Part shown: one piece after another, positions 1 to 9,670 of the stretch
Position numbering within the stretch: position 1 is the first letter of the stretch
Layout of the letters: each line of letters opens with the position of its first letter
Assembly (NCBI RefSeq): GCF_025564065.1
Contig: NZ_JAMGZK010000055.1
Location: 124,001-188,000, forward strand
Length of the DNA stretch: 64,000 nt
Source of the DNA: Silvania hatchlandensis
Lineage (GTDB): Bacteria; Pseudomonadota; Gammaproteobacteria; Enterobacterales; Enterobacteriaceae
Direction of reading: 5' to 3'
Translations under genes and position numbers: made by a program
Notes under the pieces: model-generated
The model's database searches: none
Seen by the model: only the letters and a program-made list of their open reading frames with translations
Told to the model about the DNA's origin: nothing

Positions 1-91
1 CGTGTCCTGCCAGGCGAAACGCCTCGGCAGGCGAGGTGAACTCTGAATCTTCAAACTCGTCGGTGATCAAGACCGCTATTTTCTTGCTCAT
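1..91 (-). CDS. yhbO: Protein/nucleic acid deglycase YhbO, N-terminal fragment
   Basis: Only the first 30 codons lie inside the window. The translation begins [18 protein letters not shown], which is the typical start of YhbO, a DJ-1/PfpI-superfamily protein implicated in repair of glyoxal-damaged proteins and nucleotides. The catalytic cysteine region lies outside the window. The gene is divergent from yraR, as in E. coli. Identity rests on this short N-terminus and on the neighbouring yraR and dolP. Confidence 0.85.
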   Translation of the reverse strand, partial: MSKKIAVLITDEFEDSEFTSPAEAFRLAGH

Positions 92-217
92 GTTTCCCTC
101 GTTGTTTTGGCTTCAGACAGATTTTTCTCGGTGAGTGGTAAATACTTACCGATAAGACTACTAAGTGTGGTCGAGAGGCATGAAATCGCATACGGACTAA
201 TCTGCAAAGGAGGAATC

Positions 218-862
218 ATGAGTCAGGTTTTAATTACCGGCGCCACCGGTCTGGTGGGGGGCCACCTGCTGCGGATGTTAATTCAGGAGCGGAAGGTCAA
301 CTACATTGCTGCACCGACGCGGCGGCCGTTGGGGGACATCGACGGGGTCTTTAACCCGCACGATCCGCAGCTCACCGATGCCCTGGCGCAGGTTCAGGAT
401 CCGGTGGATATCGTCTTTTGCTGTCTGGGCACCACGAAGCGCGAGGCGGGCAGCAAAGAGGCTTTTATCCATGCCGATTACACTCTGGTGGTGGATACAG
501 CGCTGACCGGCAAGCGGCTGGGAGCAAAGCACATGCTGGTGGTCAGCTCGATGGGCGCTAACGCGCACTCGCCGTTCTTTTACAACAAGGTAAAAGGCAA
601 AATGGAAGAGGCGCTGATCGCCCAAAAGTGGGAGCGGCTGACCATTGTGCGTCCGTCGATGCTGCTGGGGGATCGGGAGAAGCACCGATTCAGTGAATCG
701 GTGTTTGCGCCGATGTTTAAACTGTTGCCCGGTAACTGGAAGTCGATTGATGCCCGCGACGTGGCAGAGGTCATGCTCAAAGAGGCGCTGACGGCGTCGC
801 CCGCAGGCGTCAACGTTATTCCCTCGGCAAAAATACGCGAGATGGCGCAGGGAGAAGTGTGA
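218..862 (+). CDS. yraR: NAD(P)-binding YraR-type oxidoreductase
   Basis: A 214-residue short-chain dehydrogenase/NAD(P)-binding protein. The dinucleotide-binding motif ITGATGLVG is at residues 6-14. The reading frame stays open to 107, but the start at 218 is chosen because a strong ribosome site (AAAGGAGG, 205-212) sits just upstream and because it begins at the Rossmann strand, as in the family. The substrate is not known. It is divergent from yhbO and convergent with dolP, the arrangement expected beside the lpoA cluster. Membership of the family is clear; the physiological role is not. Confidence 0.88.
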   Translation: MSQVLITGATGLVGGHLLRMLIQERKVNYIAAPTRRPLGDIDGVFNPHDPQLTDALAQVQDPVDIVFCCLGTTKREAGSKEAFIHADYTLVVDTALTGKRLGAKHMLVVSSMGANAHSPFFYNKVKGKMEEALIAQKWERLTIVRPSMLLGDREKHRFSESVFAPMFKLLPGNWKSIDARDVAEVMLKEALTASPAGVNVIPSAKIREMAQGEV

Positions 863-870
863 TGTTTAAG

Positions 871-892
871 GCCCTCTCCATGCGGAGAGGGC
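871..892. repeat. Short GC-rich hairpin between yraR and dolP
   Basis: A perfect 9-bp inverted repeat, GCCCTCTCC-ATGC-GGAGAGGGC, lies between two convergent genes. Neither side has a good T-run, so it is at best a weak bidirectional terminator. The same CCCTCTCC/GGAGAGGG core recurs at 47046-47068 and, degenerate, at 39321-39349, so it looks like a member of a dispersed palindromic repeat family. Confidence 0.6.
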
Positions 893-903
893 AACAGGCG
901 GGA

Positions 904-1479
904 TTACTTCAGGTAGGTAAAGGCGGTCGTGACGTGCTTAACGCCGCTCACCCGGCTGGCAAGATCGGCCGCCGCTTTGCCTTCACGGTCGGTTACCAGG
1001 CCGAGCAGGAACACTTCGCCATTCTCGGTAGTCACTTTCACATTCGATGATTTAACCTGATCGCTGCCCAACAGCTGGGAGCGCACTTTGGTGGTGATCC
1101 AGGTATCGTTCGACGCCGTTCCCAGGCCAATCGGCTGGCCCTGACGTACTTCGTTAAACACCTCGGTCGTTCCCTCTACACCCATTGCGATTTGCTTCGC
1201 GCGGGCGGCGAGTTCGGTATTCGGTGCCTGGCCTGCCAGCAGCACTTTGCCCTGATAAGCGGTAACGTTAATGCGCGCGTCTTTCTTGATCTGCTGGTCT
1301 TTGGATAATGCGCTGTTCACGCGCAGCTCCAGCGTACTGTCATCCACCTGCGTGCCCACGGAACGCGGGTCAGTTGCGGCTTTGGTGCTAACCGCCGCGG
1401 TACCCACTACCGCTGCAGCAACACATCCCTGAAGCAGCAGTGCAGAAATAAGGACTGCGAGGGGCGAAAATGCCTTCAT
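904..1479 (-). CDS. dolP: Outer-membrane lipoprotein DolP, two BON domains
   Basis: A 191-residue protein with a lipoprotein signal peptide ending in LLQGC, the lipidated cysteine being residue 19. Two BON domains follow (roughly residues 45-112 and 123-190). DolP (formerly YraP) is an outer-membrane lipoprotein that binds anionic phospholipid at the division site and supports envelope integrity and outer-membrane assembly. It lies 9 bp downstream of diaA on the same strand, consistent with one lpoA-yraN-diaA-dolP transcription unit. In E. coli dolP also has a sigma-E promoter; I did not identify one here. Confidence 0.93.
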   Translation of the reverse strand: MKAFSPLAVLISALLLQGCVAAAVVGTAAVSTKAATDPRSVGTQVDDSTLELRVNSALSKDQQIKKDARINVTAYQGKVLLAGQAPNTELAARAKQIAMGVEGTTEVFNEVRQGQPIGLGTASNDTWITTKVRSQLLGSDQVKSSNVKVTTENGEVFLLGLVTDREGKAAADLASRVSGVKHVTTAFTYLK

Positions 1480-1488
1480 GTAAACTCC

Positions 1489-2079
1489 TTAATCATCCTG
1501 GTGAGGGAAAAGCGTGTTATCAATCAGATCGCACAAACAGTTCACCGTCAGCATGTGCATTTCCTGAATACGCGCACTGCGGTGAGAAGGAATGCGGATC
1601 TCGACGTCATGCGGACCCAGCAGCCCAGCCAGCTCGCCGCCATCGTAGCCGGTCAATGCGACGATAGTCATATCGCGGGTGACGGCAGCCTCAACGGCTT
1701 TTACGATGTCACGGCTGTTGCCGCGCGTGGAGATGGCCAGCAGAACATCACCGGCATGTCCTAACGCACGGACCTGCTTGGCGTAGATCTCGTCATGAAG
1801 ACGATCGTTAGCAATCGCCGTTAAGACCACATTATCGGTATTAAGTGCAAGGGCAGGTAAACTGGGACGCTCAGTTTCAAAACGGTTGATCATACTGGCA
1901 GCAAAATGCTGTGCGTTGGCGGCCGATGTGCCGTTGCCACAACAGAGGATTTTGTTGCCGTTAAGCAGGGATTGCACCAGCGTCATCGCCGCACGGGAGA
2001 TGGCGTCCGGCAGCGCTTCTGCCGCTGCAATCTGAGTCTGAATGCTTTCCGTGAAGCAAACCTTAATTCTTTCGAGCAC
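1489..2079 (-). CDS. diaA: DnaA initiator-associating protein DiaA
   Basis: A 196-residue SIS-domain protein. The phosphosugar-binding-like loop [13 protein letters not shown] is at residues 47-59. DiaA binds DnaA and promotes its cooperative assembly at oriC, so that initiation is timely and synchronous. The start codon is GTG; it is chosen because the resulting length (196) and N-terminus match the E. coli protein. It lies between yraN and dolP with short gaps (21 and 9 bp), as expected for co-transcription. Confidence 0.93.
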   Translation of the reverse strand: MLERIKVCFTESIQTQIAAAEALPDAISRAAMTLVQSLLNGNKILCCGNGTSAANAQHFAASMINRFETERPSLPALALNTDNVVLTAIANDRLHDEIYAKQVRALGHAGDVLLAISTRGNSRDIVKAVEAAVTRDMTIVALTGYDGGELAGLLGPHDVEIRIPSHRSARIQEMHMLTVNCLCDLIDNTLFPHQDD

Positions 2080-2100
2080 AGTATCCCTTAACGATCTGAT

Positions 2101-2496
2101 TTACGCGTCTTCGCCGAAGGCGTTTTTGAACCATTCGATGGCGTTTGGGGTGAAGGCTACCACATCGAACCGGCAATCCACAGTATCAAAGCTCCCATTA
2201 TGCCGGGCAAGCCACAACTGAGCGGTGTGTAATAATTTTTGCTGCTTGGCCCGGGTGACGCTGGCGGCAGCGCCGCCATACTGTGATGACTGGCGGTAGC
2301 GCACCTCGATAAACACGATCGTCGGGCCGTCTTGCATAATGAGGTCAATTTCACCGCCGCGCCCGTGAATGTTCGCGGCGATAAAACGCAGTCCTTTGCG
2401 CTCAAGCCAGCGACGCGCCTGTAACTCCCACGCGTCGCCGGTCTGTTTACGGGTTAACTGGCCGGAATGACCTGTCCCTGCTGGTATTTGAGCCAT
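2101..2496 (-). CDS. yraN: YraN family protein (UPF0102), nuclease-like fold
   Basis: A 131-residue UPF0102 protein. The family's restriction-endonuclease-like signature is visible: GGEIDLI around residues 47-53 with D51, and IEVR at 63-66 with E64. These resemble the D...ExK active site, with R in place of K. The function is not established. Its first 43 bp overlap the end of lpoA in another frame, which implies translational coupling. The lpoA-yraN-diaA order is widely conserved in gammaproteobacteria. Confidence 0.9.
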   Translation of the reverse strand: MAQIPAGTGHSGQLTRKQTGDAWELQARRWLERKGLRFIAANIHGRGGEIDLIMQDGPTIVFIEVRYRQSSQYGGAAASVTRAKQQKLLHTAQLWLARHNGSFDTVDCRFDVVAFTPNAIEWFKNAFGEDA

Positions 2497-4496
2497 GATA
2501 ACTTCCTGTTAATCACGCAGTCCTGAGTAGCGGTGAGATCGCCGGTGTTGCCGTTAATCTGGAAGCCCGGCACCTGGCGCATCTGGGTGAAGTGATTTGC
2601 CAGCGCCCAGGCGTCAACGCCCATGGCGTACAGGCGTGCCAGCGAGTAGTCGTTACGCACGCTACTGAGCGCCTGCTGCATCAGCTGTGGGTTGCTGCCC
2701 GCAAGCATCGGGATTTCGCTGTACTGCAGGCCTTCCATTTCAAGACGGAAGTCCGGCCCGGCGGTGCCCTGTGCGCTGCGGGAGCTGGCATACAGCGTGG
2801 CGCCGCTCTGGCTGCCGTTACGCATGGCAATCATCGGTTTGATAAAGGCGATCTCGTCCGGGGTGGCCACGATATACGCCGCGTCCACGTTGTTGCCTCC
2901 GCTGATTTGCGCGTCGGTCGGCGGGGCCGGGATCGTCAGCCCACCGACGGTTACGCTCTGCTGCTGGGGCAGGCTGGACGCGATGGGGCTGCCGCTCAGG
3001 GCAATGCCGGAACCGCCGTTAACGCCCATTTTCAGCTCAGACAGCGAGCCAAATTTTTGCTGCAGGACAATGCCGCCGCCCAGCTGTTGCCACTCGTTGG
3101 CAAAGGCGGTGGTGACACGTTCACCGAGCTCACTGCGCGGGGTCAGCAGCAGCGGTGCCTGTTTCCCCTGCTGGTGGATGTGGCGCGCGGCATCCCGGGC
3201 TTCATCTTCTGGCGACAGGGCGAAGTAGCAGACGTTTGGACGGTTCTGCACCTGCTCGGGCTGGTTCAGCGCCAGCACGTTCAGCGGGGTATTACTTTTC
3301 ATCAGCTCTTCGACGTTACCTTTCAGCAGAGGGCCAACCACGATACTGGCTCCGTCCTGCTGAACCTGAGCCAGCAATTGGCTCAGCGGTTGCGTGCTGG
3401 TGTCATACACCTTCAGCTCGGCAGCCGGGTTAGCGGCAACGGGTGACTGGCTCGCGGGCTGGGTAGCCTGGGTGGTGGCAGGGGCCTGCACTGGCTCCTG
3501 CTCGCTGTTTTGCGGCGCGGCGACAGGCTGGGTGCCGGTCAGATCGCCGGTTTCCGCTGCGGACGGGCTAACCACATCGCCTGCGTTGGCGGCCTGCGCC
3601 ACCTGGGCCGGTATGGCGTCGCCTGCAACGGCGGAGGTGCCATTTTTCGCGGCTTCAAAACCCTGCTGGATAGTGCGGCCAAAGACGGCGGCCTGGCCGC
3701 TCAGCGGCAGCAGCAGCGCAATCTTGCTGGTGGAGGCAGGCTTGAAGTTCTGCACATTCACCAACTGCGTGGGCAGCAGGGTCGCCCCTGGGTTGTTCGG
3801 ATAGCGGGTTTGCCAGTCACGGATCCCGGCTTTCAGCATATCCGGGTCGTTGCGGTTATCGAACCAGACGCGCTGCAGATCCAGCCAGCCCTGCAGGACA
3901 TTTTCATCGGCGTTGATCACCAGCGCGTTGGCCTGATCCGGGTTCATGGCGGAGAGCGCCTGCCAGGTGGCATCGATATTTTTCTGTTTATCGGCCCCGG
4001 CAAGCAGCGGCTCCTGAGCGATCAGGGCACGCAGCAAGGTCAGGGAAGGACGCCCTTGTTCCGCGGCAATGCCAACCTGCCAGAAACGGGCCTGCTGGTT
4101 TTTATCCAGCGCGCTGATGTCGATATCCGCGAGGATCTTTTTCGCCCCAGCGGCATCGTTCTGCGCAACCTTCAGCTCGGCGGCCAGCAGCGACTGCTCG
4201 CGGCGCTGGCTGTCGCTTAAGGTTTGCGGCAGTTGGTTAAACAGTTCGGCGGCCCGCTGGGTTTTACCTTCTTTCAGCAGTGCACGAATGGCGAGTAATT
4301 GCCAGTTGATCCGGGTATCATTTGAGCTCTGCTCCATCTGGTGCAGGTAGAAGCCGGAATCAGCCTGCGCTGTACCCTCCATGTGGGCAGCACTCTGATC
4401 GGGCGCCTGCGTACCGCAGCCAGCAAAGATAAGGGCTGCCAGCACCAGCGGAAGGCTGCGCGTGACTTTCTTACGAAGAAACGTTAAGGGTACCAT
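2454..4496 (-). CDS. lpoA: Penicillin-binding protein 1A activator LpoA
   Basis: A 680-residue outer-membrane lipoprotein that stimulates the glycan-transferase and transpeptidase activity of PBP1A. The signal peptide ends in LIFAGC, with lipidated C27. An N-terminal TPR-like helical region follows, then a C-terminal type 1 periplasmic-binding-protein-like domain. Between them, about residues 300-365 form a low-complexity Ala/Gln/Pro linker. The frame is open upstream to 4559, but the ATG at 4496 gives the standard N-terminus and signal peptide. It is divergent from rsmI across 62 bp that must hold both promoters. Confidence 0.94.
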   Translation of the reverse strand: MVPLTFLRKKVTRSLPLVLAALIFAGCGTQAPDQSAAHMEGTAQADSGFYLHQMEQSSNDTRINWQLLAIRALLKEGKTQRAAELFNQLPQTLSDSQRREQSLLAAELKVAQNDAAGAKKILADIDISALDKNQQARFWQVGIAAEQGRPSLTLLRALIAQEPLLAGADKQKNIDATWQALSAMNPDQANALVINADENVLQGWLDLQRVWFDNRNDPDMLKAGIRDWQTRYPNNPGATLLPTQLVNVQNFKPASTSKIALLLPLSGQAAVFGRTIQQGFEAAKNGTSAVAGDAIPAQVAQAANAGDVVSPSAAETGDLTGTQPVAAPQNSEQEPVQAPATTQATQPASQSPVAANPAAELKVYDTSTQPLSQLLAQVQQDGASIVVGPLLKGNVEELMKSNTPLNVLALNQPEQVQNRPNVCYFALSPEDEARDAARHIHQQGKQAPLLLTPRSELGERVTTAFANEWQQLGGGIVLQQKFGSLSELKMGVNGGSGIALSGSPIASSLPQQQSVTVGGLTIPAPPTDAQISGGNNVDAAYIVATPDEIAFIKPMIAMRNGSQSGATLYASSRSAQGTAGPDFRLEMEGLQYSEIPMLAGSNPQLMQQALSSVRNDYSLARLYAMGVDAWALANHFTQMRQVPGFQINGNTGDLTATQDCVINRKLSWLKYQQGQVIPAS

Positions 4497-4558
4497 ACTG
4501 TATCCAGTGATATTTTTTACGCAATGCTCAATATTAAATCGGCAATACGGATGAAACA

Positions 4559-5422
4559 ATGAAACAACACGAAACGGCAGATAATTCTCAGGGTCAGCTC
4601 TATATTGTACCTACTCCTATCGGGAATTTGTCTGATATTACCCACCGTGCGCTGACCGTATTGCAAGACGTTGATCTTATTGCGGCTGAAGACACCCGCC
4701 ATACCGGCCTGTTGCTGCAACATTTCGCGATTAATGCCCGAATGTTTGCCCTGCACGATCACAATGAGCAACAAAAAGCCGATACCCTGGTGGCCAAGCT
4801 GAAAGAGGGGCAGAACATCGCGCTGGTCTCTGACGCCGGGACGCCGCTGATCAACGACCCTGGCTATCATCTGGTGCGCACCTGCCGCGAAGCGGGCATC
4901 CGGGTGGTGCCATTGCCAGGACCGTGCGCCGCCATCGCCGCGTTAAGCGCCGCGGGCCTGCCGTCAGACCGTTTCTGCTACGAGGGCTTCCTGCCCGCTA
5001 AATCGAAAGGCCGTCGTGATGTGCTCAAGGACCTTGAAGCCGAACCGCGCACGCTGATTTTCTATGAATCCACCCACCGCCTGCTGGAGAGCCTGGAGGA
5101 TATGGTGGCCGTCTGGGGGGAGGCGCGCTATGTGGTGCTGGCGCGTGAACTGACCAAAACCTGGGAAACCATTCACGGCCTGCCGGTCGGCGAGCTGCTG
5201 GCCTGGGTGAAAGCGGATGACAACCGCCGCAAGGGTGAGATGGTGCTGATTGTCGAAGGGCATAAAGCGACAGAGGATGCACTCCCTGCCGACGCGCTGC
5301 GTACCCTCGCACTTCTGCAGGCCGAACTGCCGCTCAAGAAAGCGGCAGCGCTGGCGGCAGAAATCCACGGCGTGAAAAAGAACGCGCTGTATAAGTATGC
5401 CCTGGAGCAGCAGGGGGAATAA
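4559..5422 (+). CDS. rsmI: 16S rRNA (cytidine-1402-2'-O)-methyltransferase RsmI
   Basis: A 287-residue tetrapyrrole-methylase-superfamily protein. RsmI uses SAM to 2'-O-methylate C1402 in the decoding centre of 16S rRNA. Motifs seen are [18 protein letters not shown] near the N-terminus and [17 protein letters not shown] near residue 95. The 8-bp sequence ATGAAACA is tandemly duplicated at the start (4551-4566). The first ATG would give only a three-codon ORF (MKQ-stop), so the second at 4559 is the start. It is followed by gatR on the opposite strand. Confidence 0.95.
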   Translation: MKQHETADNSQGQLYIVPTPIGNLSDITHRALTVLQDVDLIAAEDTRHTGLLLQHFAINARMFALHDHNEQQKADTLVAKLKEGQNIALVSDAGTPLINDPGYHLVRTCREAGIRVVPLPGPCAAIAALSAAGLPSDRFCYEGFLPAKSKGRRDVLKDLEAEPRTLIFYESTHRLLESLEDMVAVWGEARYVVLARELTKTWETIHGLPVGELLAWVKADDNRRKGEMVLIVEGHKATEDALPADALRTLALLQAELPLKKAAALAAEIHGVKKNALYKYALEQQGE

Positions 5423-5481
5423 CTCAGTACGCTGAGTTAAACCTTCTGACAGGGCGCGATATGTCGGAAAAAATGTCGGAA

Positions 5482-5523
5482 TAAAAAGCGCGCCTGGCAG
5501 GTCATGCGATAACCTGCCAGCGC
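5482..5523 (-). terminator. Rho-independent terminator of the gat operon/gatR
   Basis: Read on the minus strand, a GCGCTGGCAGGT/ACCTGCCAGGCGC stem with a short loop is followed by CTTTTTATT. It lies immediately after the gatR stop codon and between convergent rsmI and gatR. Confidence 0.8.
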
Positions 5524-5527
5524 ATAT

Positions 5528-6301
5528 TCAGACAATAATCACGTCGGCGTCACTCTTGCCCAGTAACTCTCTGTCGCGTTGGCCGATCCCCTCATCCGTA
5601 ATCACGCAGTTAATCTTCTCCATCGGCAACACCTGGTTAAAGCCGCGGCGGTTGAACTTGCTCGCATCCAGCACGGCAATCACTTTATGCGCCGCCGCCG
5701 CCATCACGCTGCTGATGGAATAGCCTTCGTTAAAGGTGGTGATGCCGTTGGTGGTATCGATGCCGTCGGCGCCGACAAACATTAAATCGGCGCTGATGCC
5801 GGCCAATGACCGCTCGGCAATGGTGCCGTGCATCGAGTGAGTCTTATGGCGCACGGTGCCGCCGCACACCACCAGGGTGATGTCTTTGTTGTCGGACAGC
5901 GTAAAAGCTGCGGGCAGGCTGTTGGTGATCACCGTGATATTGGCTTTTTTCGCCAGCCCTTCTGCAATCAGCATGGTGGTGCTGCCGCTGTCGAGGATCA
6001 CCGTCATCCCCTCTTCAATCATTGCCACTGCCGCGAGGGCGATGCGCTTTTTCGGGTCGCTGGCGAGGCTGTAGCGATCTTCCAGCATCACTTCCTGGCT
6101 TTCGCTTTCCGCGAGGTTGCTGCCAGGTCGGGCCGCGCCACCGTGGAAGCGCGTCACCAGTCCTTTCTCTTCCAGCAGACGCAGGTCGGCACGGATGGTG
6201 ACTTCGGAGATGCCAAAAGAATTCGAAAGGTCGAGCACCAGCACGCTGCCGTTGGCATTCACCAGATCGACGATTTTGTTCCTTCGCTCAAATGAGTTCA
6301 T
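5528..6301 (-). CDS. gatR: Galactitol operon repressor GatR (DeoR family)
   Basis: A 257-residue DeoR-family repressor. The N-terminal winged helix-turn-helix (about residues 6-55) contains SEVTIRADLRLLEEKGLVTR. The sugar-phosphate-sensing domain contains ILDSGSTT and VVCGGTVRHKT. GatR represses gat genes and is released by a galactitol-derived phosphate. It is full length here, unlike E. coli K-12, where gatR is disrupted by an insertion sequence. It is last in the gatYZABCD-R series, with a 110-bp gap before it that carries CGAAAG repeats, suggesting autoregulation. Confidence 0.93.
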   Translation of the reverse strand: MNSFERRNKIVDLVNANGSVLVLDLSNSFGISEVTIRADLRLLEEKGLVTRFHGGAARPGSNLAESESQEVMLEDRYSLASDPKKRIALAAVAMIEEGMTVILDSGSTTMLIAEGLAKKANITVITNSLPAAFTLSDNKDITLVVCGGTVRHKTHSMHGTIAERSLAGISADLMFVGADGIDTTNGITTFNEGYSISSVMAAAAHKVIAVLDASKFNRRGFNQVLPMEKINCVITDEGIGQRDRELLGKSDADVIIV

Positions 6302-6337
6302 TTTGATTTGCCTGATAATTAACTTACTCCAGTTTAA

Positions 6338-6375
6338 TCGAAGGGATGCGAAAGGTGAACGCTAGCGTTCGAAAG
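6338..6375. promoter_or_regulatory. CGAAAG repeats between gatD and gatR (putative GatR site)
   Basis: CGAAGG at 6339 and CGAAAG at 6349 and 6370 lie about one and two helical turns apart, upstream of gatR. The same hexamer is clustered upstream of gatY (11834-11946). DeoR-family repressors typically bind such phased hexamer repeats. That GatR binds here is inferred. Confidence 0.5.
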
Positions 6376-6411
6376 TAAATGTGAGCCAGCTCCGGTTGCT
6401 GGCTCGTGGGC

Positions 6412-7455
6412 TCAGCCCAGGCGCAGCAGGATTTTGCCCTGCATCGGGGATCCATTCAGGGATTGGATGGCATGAGCGAAACTTTCGCTGTCGCCGATAT
6501 GGGCAATCAACGGCGCCAGCTGCAGTTTTTTCTCGGTGAGCAGCCGCGCCGCCGTCTCCCACTCAACGCCTGGCCATGGGGCGGAGTAGTTCATCCAGCT
6601 GCCGAGCAGGGTCAGCTCTTTACGCAGGATCTGCCCGAACGTTCCGGCCGATAACGTCAGGTCATGGTGCAGAGTGCCCACCAGCGCCATCTGTGCGCGC
6701 GGGCCAGCGATATCAATCGCCAGCGAGACGGTTTGCGGTGTCCCGGCGGTTTCCAGAATCAGCTGGTCGAAGTGATTTTCCTGTAGCCCGGCGTGGATCT
6801 CAGCGGCACTCAGCGTTTTGCTGTTGAACACCTGGGTCGCGCCAAGCGAGGAGGCGAGGGCCAGCTTGTCCTCGTTAATGTCGATAGCCGTCACGCTGCG
6901 CGCGCCCAGGGCCTGCGCGCACTGCATCGCCAGCAGGCCAATGGTGCCCGCACCGACAATCACCACGTTTTTACCCTCACAGCCCTGCGCCAGATGGAAC
7001 GCGTGCAGACCGACGGTGATCGGTTCGATAAAAGCACCGTCCTCAATGGGCATATCGGCAGGCAGGCGGTACAGGTTGGCGCGCTTCACCACGATAAACT
7101 CCGCGTTGCCCCCCTCGCTGCGTGAGCCGACAAACTGATACTGCTTACACAGCGAGAAGTAGCCTTTTTCACACTGCGGGCAGGAAAAACAGGGCAGCAG
7201 CGGTACGCAGGCGACCGCGTCTCCCGGGGTTAGATCGTCAACCTGAGAGCCGGTTGCTTCAACGTAGCCGCTAAATTCGTGTCCGAGGGTGATGGGGTAA
7301 TAGTGGGCCCCTTTGGCGAAAATACGCGGGATGTCAGATCCGCACAGTCCGGAGCAGACAATGCGCACCAGCACATCATCTGCGTCCTGAATCTGAGGCA
7401 CAGGACGTTCTTCAACGCGCACGCTGCCCTCAGCGTGAATTACCACTGATTTCAT
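6412..7455 (-). CDS. gatD: Galactitol-1-phosphate 5-dehydrogenase GatD
   Basis: A 347-residue zinc-dependent medium-chain dehydrogenase. It oxidises galactitol 1-phosphate to tagatose 6-phosphate with NAD+. Catalytic-zinc ligands C38, H59 and E60 are visible in CSGLCGSD and LGHEFSG. Structural-zinc cysteines C89, C92, C95 and C103 are all present. The Rossmann motif VGAGTIG follows near residue 167. It lies downstream of the transporter gene gatC, 42 bp away, in the same operon. Confidence 0.95.
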   Translation of the reverse strand: MKSVVIHAEGSVRVEERPVPQIQDADDVLVRIVCSGLCGSDIPRIFAKGAHYYPITLGHEFSGYVEATGSQVDDLTPGDAVACVPLLPCFSCPQCEKGYFSLCKQYQFVGSRSEGGNAEFIVVKRANLYRLPADMPIEDGAFIEPITVGLHAFHLAQGCEGKNVVIVGAGTIGLLAMQCAQALGARSVTAIDINEDKLALASSLGATQVFNSKTLSAAEIHAGLQENHFDQLILETAGTPQTVSLAIDIAGPRAQMALVGTLHHDLTLSAGTFGQILRKELTLLGSWMNYSAPWPGVEWETAARLLTEKKLQLAPLIAHIGDSESFAHAIQSLNGSPMQGKILLRLG

Positions 7456-7497
7456 GATTCACTCCAGAAAAAAGAGGGGAGCGTCGCTCCCCGGGTA

Positions 7498-8871
7498 TCA
7501 AGATACGGTCTGGCTTTGCTGGCGGGTGGCCTGTTTTTCTGCCGCGACAAAGCTGCGGGCCCGACGCCAGGTGAGCAGTACGCCCGTGAGATAGATGACG
7601 GCGATGACGATAAAGCCGACCACGTTTTGCCAGGTGAAGAGCTGGATCAGCAGCCAGGTGACCGGCGAGCCCCCCTGATCCATCGAGGCCACCAGGCCAC
7701 CCGCTTTCAGCGCGCCGGCGTTTTGCGCCAGCTGCGTGTGCAGGCCGATGGTCTGGGTGGCGATCCACAGGGTGATGCTCATAATGATGACGCCGGAGAT
7801 CAGCGTGCGGAACAGGTTGCCCTGATGCACTGCCACAGCCATTGCCACGAAGAAGCCGATGGTGGCCAGGTCGCCAAACGGCAGGACCTGGTTGCCCGGC
7901 ACCAGCACCGCAATCAGGATGGTGAGCGGGATAAAGATCAGGCTGGCGGAGACCACCGCGGTGTGGCCCAGCAGCAGCGCCGGATCGAGACCGATGAGGA
8001 ACTCCTGGCCGCCAAATTTTGCCTGCAGGCGCTTGCGGGCATGTTTAGCGATCGGGTTCAGACCGTCCATGATCGGTTTAATCACTCTTGGCATCAGCAG
8101 CATCACCGCTGCCGTTTTCACTGCCAGCTGCAGCACGCCTTTCGCGTCGTAACCGGCCAGCAGACCGATCGCCAGCCCCATCACAAACCCGACGGTGACC
8201 GGCTCGCCAAAGGGTCCGAAGCGTTTCTGCACGTCGTCGGCATTAAAATGGATGCGGTTAAGCCCAGGGATTTTTTCGATGATCGTATCGACCAGCACCG
8301 CGATCGGCCCGAGGTAAGCGGAGGAACCGTGAGGGATGGCAATGCCGTCGAGGCCGAAAAAGTCTCGCGTGTCTTTGGCAAACCAGTCGCCCAGCTTGTA
8401 GACAAACGCCGCGTGCACCACCACGCCGAGGATCCCCAGCCAGTACGAGCCGGTCGCCAGATGCAGCATCGCGCCGGTAAAGGTCATGTGCCAGATATTC
8501 CAGATATCGACGTTCACCACTCGCGTCATGCGGGTCACCAGCATCAGGATATTCACCCCGATGGCAATGGGAATGGCGACCAGCGCAATCTGCGAGGCCC
8601 AGGTCATCGGCGACGATCCTGGCCAGCCCACGTCCACCACGTGCAGGTTAATCTGGAACTGTTCCGCCATCGCTTTGGCGGCGGGTCCGATGGAGTCGAG
8701 CATCAGGCCGATCACCAGCCCAATCCCGACAAAACCGATCCCGATATGTAGCCCCGATTTAAAGCAGTCGCCGAGCTTCATCCCCAGCAGCTTCGAGAAG
8801 ATGATGATCACTAAAGGCAGCATCACCGTCGGCCCCAAATCGAGGATATAACGCATGATTTCGTTAAACAT
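7498..8871 (-). CDS. gatC: Galactitol-specific PTS permease IIC, GatC
   Basis: A 457-residue polytopic inner-membrane protein, the IIC channel of the galactitol phosphotransferase system. It imports galactitol while it is phosphorylated by GatB. Many hydrophobic segments run along its length. Conserved loops include a GIGFVGIGLVIGLML stretch in the N-terminal part and IPHGSSAYLGPIAVLVD near the middle. It starts 4 bp after the gatB stop, indicating tight co-translation. Confidence 0.94.
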   Translation of the reverse strand: MFNEIMRYILDLGPTVMLPLVIIIFSKLLGMKLGDCFKSGLHIGIGFVGIGLVIGLMLDSIGPAAKAMAEQFQINLHVVDVGWPGSSPMTWASQIALVAIPIAIGVNILMLVTRMTRVVNVDIWNIWHMTFTGAMLHLATGSYWLGILGVVVHAAFVYKLGDWFAKDTRDFFGLDGIAIPHGSSAYLGPIAVLVDTIIEKIPGLNRIHFNADDVQKRFGPFGEPVTVGFVMGLAIGLLAGYDAKGVLQLAVKTAAVMLLMPRVIKPIMDGLNPIAKHARKRLQAKFGGQEFLIGLDPALLLGHTAVVSASLIFIPLTILIAVLVPGNQVLPFGDLATIGFFVAMAVAVHQGNLFRTLISGVIIMSITLWIATQTIGLHTQLAQNAGALKAGGLVASMDQGGSPVTWLLIQLFTWQNVVGFIVIAVIYLTGVLLTWRRARSFVAAEKQATRQQSQTVS

Positions 8872-8875
8872 GGCC

Positions 8876-9160
8876 TTACCCCTTGAGGATGGTCAGGATT
8901 TTTTGCTGCAGGGCTTCAATGCCGACGCCGGAGATAAACGGCATCCCGTGTACCACCGGAATATCGCCAAAGGTGCGGTCAACCTTCGCGGTGGTGCAGA
9001 TCAGATCCGCCCCGTCCATGTAGGTTTCGATCTCATTGACCCGACACTGCACCAGATCGAGGGTGATATGGTGGGCATCGCACAGCTCTTTGATCTCTTC
9101 TGCGGCCATGGTCGAGGTCGCAACGGCACCGCCACAGGCAACAATCACTTTACGTTTCAT
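8876..9160 (-). CDS. gatB: Galactitol-specific PTS component IIB, GatB
   Basis: A 94-residue PTS lactose/cellobiose-like IIB domain. The phospho-accepting cysteine is C9 in [13 protein letters not shown]. It receives phosphate from GatA and passes it to galactitol bound to GatC. It lies between gatA (28 bp upstream) and gatC. The length is standard and nothing is unusual. Confidence 0.94.
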   Translation of the reverse strand: MKRKVIVACGGAVATSTMAAEEIKELCDAHHITLDLVQCRVNEIETYMDGADLICTTAKVDRTFGDIPVVHGMPFISGVGIEALQQKILTILKG

Positions 9161-9188
9161 AGGGTACTCCTTCTTATTATTGGTGTGT

Positions 9189-9656
9189 TTATGAGGCCTG
9201 TTTGCAGGGTTCAGCGGTCAGGATAGATTCCTGAAACAGTGCCGCCAGCTGGTGGTCAGGCGCGGCAAGCAGCGCCGTAAGCGTGGCTGGGTTCTGTAGC
9301 TCACTAAATAACCGACGCAGCAGGGTGAGCTGCGCCGCAGGGTTTTCAACGATCAGCGCGATGATGAGTGACACGGCGATCTCCGCATCATCGTCTGCCT
9401 GTTGAAAATTCACCGGGTGGTCCGGACGAATCAGGTAAATGGCCGGTTCTTTCGCGTGGATGGCCTCGCAGTGCGGAATGGCAACCGCATGCTGCTCCAG
9501 GGCAATACCGGTGGGGAAGAACGCTTCCCTTTCCAGCAGCGCGGTAGGGTACGTGGCATGAACCACCCCTTTCGCCAGCATCTCTTCGCCAATATGGGCC
9601 AGCGCCTGCTGGCAGGTGGCGAAGGCAATGCCGGTACGGACAAACAGTTTGCTCAT
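9189..9656 (-). CDS. gatA: Galactitol-specific PTS component IIA, GatA
   Basis: A 155-residue PTS fructose/mannitol-type IIA protein. The phosphorylated histidine is H62 in VAIPHCEA. It accepts phosphate from HPr and donates it to C9 of GatB. It follows gatZ by 14 bp. The sequence seems somewhat diverged from E. coli K-12 GatA, but the operon context makes the call secure. Confidence 0.93.
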   Translation of the reverse strand: MSKLFVRTGIAFATCQQALAHIGEEMLAKGVVHATYPTALLEREAFFPTGIALEQHAVAIPHCEAIHAKEPAIYLIRPDHPVNFQQADDDAEIAVSLIIALIVENPAAQLTLLRRLFSELQNPATLTALLAAPDHQLAALFQESILTAEPCKQAS

Positions 9657-9670
9657 GGGTTCTCCGGTTT

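Noticed and set aside
3155..3804. Long plus-strand ORFs opposite the lpoA linker
   Set aside because: They mirror the repetitive Ala/Gln/Pro-coding linker of lpoA on the other strand; shadows of a GC-rich gene.
6383..6404. GAGCCAG/CTGGCTC hairpin just after gatD as an operon terminator
   Set aside because: No T-run follows on the minus strand, and gatR lies downstream on the same strand; it could be a processing or pausing site but not a supported terminator.
7516..8751. 411-codon plus-strand ORF opposite gatC
   Set aside because: Antisense of a membrane-protein gene: extremely His/Asp/Gln-rich, which is expected from reverse-reading hydrophobic codons.
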